A DNA stretch of 64,000 bases from Umbilicaria muhlenbergii (lineage: Eukaryota > Ascomycota > Lecanoromycetes > Umbilicariales > Umbilicariaceae): the NCBI GenBank assembly GCA_000611775.1, contig KK106981.1, positions 310,001 through 374,000 on the forward strand. Reading direction: 5' to 3'. The notes beneath the pieces were generated by a model. The model made no database searches, was not told the DNA's origin, and was given only the letters and a program-made list of their open reading frames with translations. This document shows, piece after piece, positions 59,455-64,000 of this stretch. Made by a program: the position numbers and the translations under genes. Numbering within the stretch: position 1 is the first letter of the stretch; each line of letters starts with the position of its first letter.

Positions 59455-60417
59455 TCATATCAACCCTTCCAGCACCCCCAACGCCCCCTCCAGCCCCTCC
59501 TCCACACCCCGATAAAACTCATTCAACGCCTTCAACCTCTCCATCACCTCCGCCGTCTGCATCACCGGATCCAATTCCCAGCGTTTACTCAGCGCCAATT
59601 TCCCGGCCTGGACTCTATCTCTGCTCATGCGCAGCTGGGTCGCCACTTTGGTGAAGGCGCGCACGGTTTGTGGGTTCGAGAGCTTGGGGACGGAAGGTGG
59701 GGTGGCGGGGTTGAAGAGGCGGATGGGGAGGGTTTGGTCGAGGGCGGAATCTTGAGGCGGAGGTGGGGTGCGCGAGATCTCCATTGCGGAGGGGGAGGCG
59801 CGGGTGGTAGTGACTTGCAACTCGTTGCGGAGCGTGGTCGGGTGCACGGGCTGGGTCGGCGTGTCGTCGTCAGAAGTGAGGTCAATGAGGTATTGCTTGC
59901 CGTTGTTCTGGGTCTGGGAGGACGATAGTGGCGCGAGCTGGGATCGTTTCGACGTGGATTGTGCTTGCCCGGGCTCGTCGACTGAGGAACGGATTCGACG
60001 GATCTTCCCTAGAGGGATGTCGTTCGCACCGCTGAACTTGGGTGTGGTGTTGAGGATCTCACTGTCGAAGTTCTCAGAGTCTCTTGTGTGCGCACGACCT
60101 TCGAGCTCATCGAGGTCTCGAAGGGCCTTGATTCGGGCGTGGAAGGCCGCTTCGTTGAAGGCGTGGGTGTCCATGGTGTTGTGCCGACGTGGTAGAAGTA
60201 GTGCACGAGGTTGAAGGGCTGAGGTTGAGGAAGAAGAATACAGGTGGGCTTTGCGCGAACTCGGCGGACGGTAGCGGTCGGGATATAAGTAGTCGGTGTA
60301 CGCCGCTGGGCCATCCCATATGTCAGGGTAGATGTCGCTTTTGTATGCTGCAGGACCGGTCCATTTATCAGGGTATAGCAATTGAGGTTCTCTAGGCGCG
60401 TAGAGTACAATGTCCAT
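59455..60417 (-). CDS. Orphan protein with YPD-type repeats and a SUMO-interaction-like motif
   Basis: Single exon of 320 residues starting MDIVLYAPREPQLLYPD; a preceding GTG is not used. Residues about 15-50 contain a degenerate 15-residue tandem repeat, YPDxWxGPAAYxxDx, present twice plus a partial third copy. A second Met (MDTHAFNEAAF) lies near residue 80 and could be the start of a shorter form lacking the repeats. The middle is Ser/Pro-rich and disordered with YLIDLTSDDD, matching the hydrophobic-acidic pattern of SUMO-interaction motifs. The last 90 residues are helical and charged (VRAFTKVATQLRMSRDRVQA, AEVMERLKALNEFYRGVE), possibly a coiled coil. No enzyme domain recognised; nuclear role is inference from the SIM-like motif. 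Confidence 0.6.
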   Translation of the reverse strand: MDIVLYAPREPQLLYPDKWTGPAAYKSDIYPDIWDGPAAYTDYLYPDRYRPPSSRKAHLYSSSSTSALQPRALLLPRRHNTMDTHAFNEAAFHARIKALRDLDELEGRAHTRDSENFDSEILNTTPKFSGANDIPLGKIRRIRSSVDEPGQAQSTSKRSQLAPLSSSQTQNNGKQYLIDLTSDDDTPTQPVHPTTLRNELQVTTTRASPSAMEISRTPPPPQDSALDQTLPIRLFNPATPPSVPKLSNPQTVRAFTKVATQLRMSRDRVQAGKLALSKRWELDPVMQTAEVMERLKALNEFYRGVEEGLEGALGVLEGLI

Positions 60418-61147
60418 CACGCTACAATGGCATGCTCAACCAATCTTTTGTTTGCAATGTCACGGGCGTAAGACCCGGTTGTTCTTCCTTCCGCAAGTCA
60501 ATTGTATCGAATCTAAGCTGGGCATTGCAGGCAGGGAAGAGACTCACGACAGTATCCGAGACCTAGTTATTGGTAGAGCTGGCGCAGGGCATGTCCTCGG
60601 ACGGAGTGTTCACATTGGAGTATCCTCAGGCAGCAGTTGGCAGAATGATGTGCGGTATCATTGATAGTAAGGAAGACGAAACTGCCCAATGAGATTGCCG
60701 TAAACGGAAGTCGTAGTGTTGTAGATACAAGAAGCCGGGGAAACGCAATTACAGAGAACACGGCCATGGCAATTGAAGGAGTACTTTCATTCCAAGACGG
60801 ACATGTGCAATTTCGAGTGAAGTAAATGGGAGATCCCTGCTCTCTCTCTTGCCCTGCTGGCGTTCGGTGGCGCCTCCTGATCTTCCGAGTCCAGTGAATG
60901 CCTTCCAGGTCGGTCCTTTCCCTAACCGAACTTTCGTTACTTTCATATCATCACGTCAGCGTATTGTTGCCATGAGCACGTTTGCAGCTTTATGATGGAC
61001 ACCGATAAGGAAAGATATCTCCTTCTGTCGCCATGAGACTAGGCATTGTGGGCAATCCATAAGACTTTAGATGAAAAACTCCTCTCCGAATGGGCTATCG
61101 TATTGTTACGGAAATACCCAACAATTATAGCACTTTCCAACCTACGG
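60418..61147. other. Intergenic, no gene seen
   Basis: 730 bp upstream of the SIM-protein gene. ORFs here (for example 60567-60946 minus) show no features. Confidence 0.4.
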
Positions 61148-61500
61148 TTAAACGAGCGTGTACTTCTCGCCCAAACACGGCTCAGATGTGGTAAAGTCGG
61201 CTTCGACCATCTCCCATGACTCCACCAACCTCTTTTCGTCCTCGTCTTCCCAGCACTCAAGATCTTCAAGGCTTACGGTGAGAAACTCTTCGCCGTCGAT
61301 ATCCAGTATGGGGTTCCTCTTGCCAAAAACGTCGTCGTAAAAAGTTCGTTGATCTGGAGCCTTTGGAGGAACAGCCCCTTCACCAAGTCTCGTTTTAGGG
61401 CTGACGAATGGTACATCTGTAGTCTTTGGAGGAGTCGTCGCTTTATTACCTTTCTCTGTGAGTTCAACAAACCCACAGGCCGACTTGCTCGGTGGTTTTG
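61148..61500 (-). CDS. Orphan acidic protein, 3' exon; start unresolved
   Basis: From about 61500 down to a TAA at 61150-61148 one frame reads a convincing coding segment: PSKSACGFVELTEKGNKATT, FVSPKTRLGEGAVPPKAPDQ, TFYDDVFGKRNPILDIDGEE and FLTVSLEDLECWEDEDEKRL, ending LGEKYTLV. The acidic C-terminal half looks like a folded domain with several buried aromatics. The frame is closed by a TGA just upstream (about 61526), so an upstream exon must join by an intron I could not place; an open frame with an ATG at 61721 (MSHRSGQAECGS) in another frame is the candidate first exon. I do not recognise the family. Confidence 0.45.
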
Positions 61501-62085
61501 CGGTCGTCCGTCGAGGATATCAGCCGAGCTTGCCGCCGGAAGACAGTCGTATCATCACTAGAGCGGACCCTTGCCGCGCCGCCGTCATCCGTAAAGCAGC
61601 CTAAAGTAGCAGAGAAGATGCGTTGATGGTGATCCATGACATCTTCCGGGCGCTGGGCTTCAGCGCAGGTAAATTCTGGGAAGTGCGAGCCGCATTCGGC
61701 CTGCCCGCTCCTGTGCGACATGGCGCCGAGTCACCTTTGCTGGCGTCGATTATTGTAGATATCCTCTGATGTGTTTTCCGATTACAACTGTAAAGTGTTA
61801 GAAGTGAATCGTCCAAGGTGGGAGGAGACTGCAAGCTTTTAAGTTCCTATGCGGCGCATCCGAAAGAAGGACACTCTAGAACTGAAGCCAAACCAACGTT
61901 GCCGACAGTGCGATTGGAGATATTTTCTAGTAGTTGTTCTGGTCGTAACGACAAAAGGCCAAGGGAAGATGTCTGGAATAGTCCAGGAAATTCGACAGCT
62001 CTAGGTGGTCAAATTCAAAAGAAACCCGACCTTGAGCAAACCACGATGCCAAGATGTCAAATGTCTAAGCCAACGCTCTCAAAAT
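61501..62085. other. Intergenic, possible first exon of the orphan gene
   Basis: About 585 bp between the orphan and acyl-CoA dehydrogenase genes, both minus. It may hold a 5' exon (61500-61721) of the orphan. Nothing else seen. Confidence 0.35.
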
Positions 62086-63559
62086 CTAATAACTCCTGGG
62101 TAGGCCTAATACCTTTTCCCCAACGTAATTCAAAATCATCTCCTGACTTCGGTCAGCAATGTCACAAGCCATGGGAACTTCAACGCCTCACCCTGCTAAC
62201 AGGCGCTATGCGCGGAACGAAGCACTCCCTCATGTATCGCTCCACATGGTACTCCTGTGCGTAGCCCATTCCCCCGTGAGCCAGTACCTGGTATTGTTTC
62301 AGTCCCGCGCCATTTGTGGGAGTTTGATCCGCGCTTACCGATCTTTCACAAGCCGTAAATGCCGCTTCAGCTGCAAGATACTTGGCCGAATTGCAAGCAA
62401 CACCAACAGCATGTTGGGTGATAGTGTCATCCTTACCGCTTGCATCGTAAAGTCTAGCCGCATGGTATGTTGCGAGCTTGGCTGCCTCCAAGTTCATATA
62501 GGCTGCAGCGAGGGGATGCTGGATTCCCTGATTTTGACCAATCGGTCTTCCAAAGACGACTCGCTCTTTAGCATACTTGGCGGCTTTCTCCAACGCTGCA
62601 TAGCCGAGTCCAAGGGCTTCGCCAGCAAGAAGACAACGCTCGGCGTTCATCCCATGGAGAACCTATCCGCTTAGTAACTGATATTAGTGCAAGGCCAGCC
62701 CCAGACTCACTATCTTGAAACCTTGACCTTCTTTGCCAATTAGTGTGTCCGCCGGGACGCGATAGTTGTCGAAGAAGACTTCATTGGCGTCGATCGCTCT
62801 TCCTCCCATCTTCTTAATCCTACGTAAGTCAAGTCCGGGCGCGCTCTTATCAAAGTCGACAAAGAACAGCGAAAGGCCTTCGGAAGGTTTCTTGACGTCC
62901 TCCAGTGGAGTGGTTCTGGCAAGCAACACCATCTTCGAAGCCACCTGGGCCGAAGATATCCAAATTTTCTGGCCTGATATACTGTAATGGTCTCCGTCAC
63001 GGACCGCTTGTGTTTTCAGCTTGAGTGTCTCCAGCCCAGTATTGGGTTCTGTTACGCCAAAGCAGGCTCTCCATTCACCACCAATCAACCTTGGCAGCAT
63101 CCTCTTCCTTTGATCCTCTGTAGCGAACTTGGCCACTGGCTGGGTGGCATACACATTCGCATGGATGGACTGTGCTCCAGCCATGCCGGCACCACTTTGT
63201 GAGATGGTCTGCAGCATCATCGTGGCTTCCGAGATTCCAAGGCCGGCTCCTCCTAGCTCTTCAGGGAGTGCAATGCCGATCCAACCATCTTTGGCCAATG
63301 CTGCGTGCAGTTCATGAGGATACTCGCCTGACTCGTCGTGTTCAGCCCAGTAGTCATCAGGGTAATTAGAACAGATCTTCGATATTGCTTCCCGAACATC
63401 CAATTGCTCTTCGGAAAACCCGCTCAACTCCATGATGCGACGAGAAACAGTATGAGAGAAAGTTCGGATGGGAGAACATGCTGATCTTGGAAGCGATAGT
63501 GCCAAAGGGCGGGAAATATTTCGTAGAGACAACAATCTGGACACGCTTCGGGCAGCCAT
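62086..63559 (-). CDS. Mitochondrial acyl-CoA dehydrogenase, short/branched-chain type
   Basis: FAD-dependent alpha,beta-dehydrogenation of an acyl-CoA, probably short/branched (ACADSB-like), in the mitochondrial matrix. Exons 63559-62711, 62662-62192, 62142-62086 give 458 residues. Arg/Ser-rich leader MAARSVSRLLSLRNISRPLA is a matrix-targeting peptide. Landmarks: GWIGIALPEELGGAGLGISE, SIHANVYATQPVAKFATEDQ, CFGVTEPNTGLETLKLKTQA (flavin and acyl pocket), YSISGQKIWISSAQVASKM, LIGKEGQGFKIVLHGMNAER, FGRPIGQNQGIQHPLA and LAHGGMGYAQEYHVERYMRE with the catalytic Glu in AQEYHVERY. The short third exon supplies the conserved tail EMILNYVGEKVLGLPRSY; an unspliced reading would end early at VRR. All core residues are present. 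Confidence 0.9.
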
Positions 63560-63666
63560 TACGACTAATAAAGTTCAACGATTATGATTTACAGATGTGA
63601 TTTGGAAGACACCCGGCGGTAGTTGGATCACTAATCACCTAGAATTAGAAGAATACTCCAGATAAT

Positions 63667-63878
63667 CTAACACCATATATACATGAAGAAGAAAGTGTGG
63701 CACCAGGAGTAAGTGAGAATGAAAGCATGGAACCCCTCAATCGTGGGGTATTTTGACATGAGACGATCATCCCATGTTCCGCGGCCGGAAGGCGTTGGGG
63801 CGAAATAAGTGGCAGTTCCAAGTAGAAGGATCCAGGCGGCGCTCAGCAATAAATTGACGAGAAGGTAGGCTACAATAT
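63667..63878 (-). CDS. Possible terminal exon of a membrane protein running off the right edge
   Basis: After a CTCTAG acceptor at 63880-63879 the minus strand reads 69 residues with two hydrophobic segments, IVAYLLVNLLLSAAWILLLG and a C-terminal FHAFILTYSWCHTFFFMY, separated by TYFAPTPSGRGTWDDRLMSK. The pattern suits a short multi-span fungal membrane protein whose 5' exons lie beyond 64000. No family recognised; chance is possible. Confidence 0.3.
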
Positions 63879-63967
63879 CTAGAGACCTTGCTACTGCCAG
63901 ACTACAGAGCTCAACAGCTTCTCAAGATTGGCAGAATTCATATCCTTAAGGCCGGGGGTTGGTGCTT

Positions 63968-63981
63968 TGCTGAGGGTCCCC
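63968..63981 (-). repeat. GGGGACCCTCAGCA motif, second copy
   Basis: Reverse complement of the 14-bp sequence at 53838-53851, 10 kb away, at the right edge of the window. Confidence 0.4.
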
Positions 63982-64000
63982 TGGTTGAAGCACGCCTGCC

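Larger units (their letters stand above)
63560..64000. other. Right-edge region
   Basis: Upstream of the acyl-CoA dehydrogenase gene. Contains a possible membrane-protein exon and a second copy of the GGGGACCCTCAGCA motif; otherwise no supported gene. Confidence 0.35.

Overview
This is a gene-dense stretch of nuclear chromosome from a filamentous ascomycete (Pezizomycotina). The class is less certain; Dothideomycetes is my inference from overall gene flavour. The evidence is short introns (mostly 50-90 nt) with GT(A/G)NGT donors and CTRAY-NAG branch/acceptor signals, genes on both strands with no operons, and recognisable fungal orthologues throughout. I see no plasmid, organellar, viral or bacterial backbone and no tRNA or rRNA gene. 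Exon coordinates were worked out by hand from splice signals and frame continuity; coding lengths of all the multi-exon models that end inside the window sum to whole codons.

Layout. 1-1520: MATE-family transporter running off the left edge. 1775-2800: a degenerate tandem repeat, unit about 155 bp, with no credible gene. 3.2-6.6 kb: a UBE2G1-type ubiquitin-conjugating enzyme and an amino-acid/choline permease. 7.5-10.5 kb: an intronless tartrate/D-malate dehydrogenase-type gene convergent with a Thp1/PCID2-type PCI protein. 11.3-18.3 kb: secreted and wall-related genes (GH18 chitinase, a cysteine-free small secreted protein, an unknown Pro-rich protein, GH17 glucanase). 19.6-30.4 kb: core cell-biology genes (BTB protein, Lcp5, TM9 nonaspanin, NCS-1, Med4, reticulon). 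32.8-34.2 kb: an APSES/KilA-N protein of the Bqt4/Xbp1 kind. 34.2-38.0 kb: a long stretch with no gene I can support. 38.0-50.9 kb: DNA topoisomerase II, an MFS drug transporter and a TBC Rab-GAP, all on the minus strand. 52.1-63.6 kb: an MDR oxidoreductase, a MITE, a 1030-residue orphan protein, an omega-like GST, two further orphans and a mitochondrial acyl-CoA dehydrogenase. A membrane-protein exon may continue off the right edge.

How they relate. The genes look like independently transcribed housekeeping units (transcription, rRNA processing, ER shape and degradation, chromosome topology, vesicle traffic, calcium sensing) interspersed with transporters, redox enzymes and wall hydrolases. 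No backbone polyketide, peptide or terpene enzyme is present, so I do not call a secondary-metabolite cluster.

Most worth a second look: the MITE at 53453-53750 (33-bp terminal inverted repeats, TA target duplication) beside the large orphan gene 54161-57312; the 155-bp degenerate array at 1775-2800; the three exact-register 11-bp repeats upstream of the dehydrogenase; and several orphan proteins (13840-14465, 14976-16068, 59455-60417, 61148-61500).
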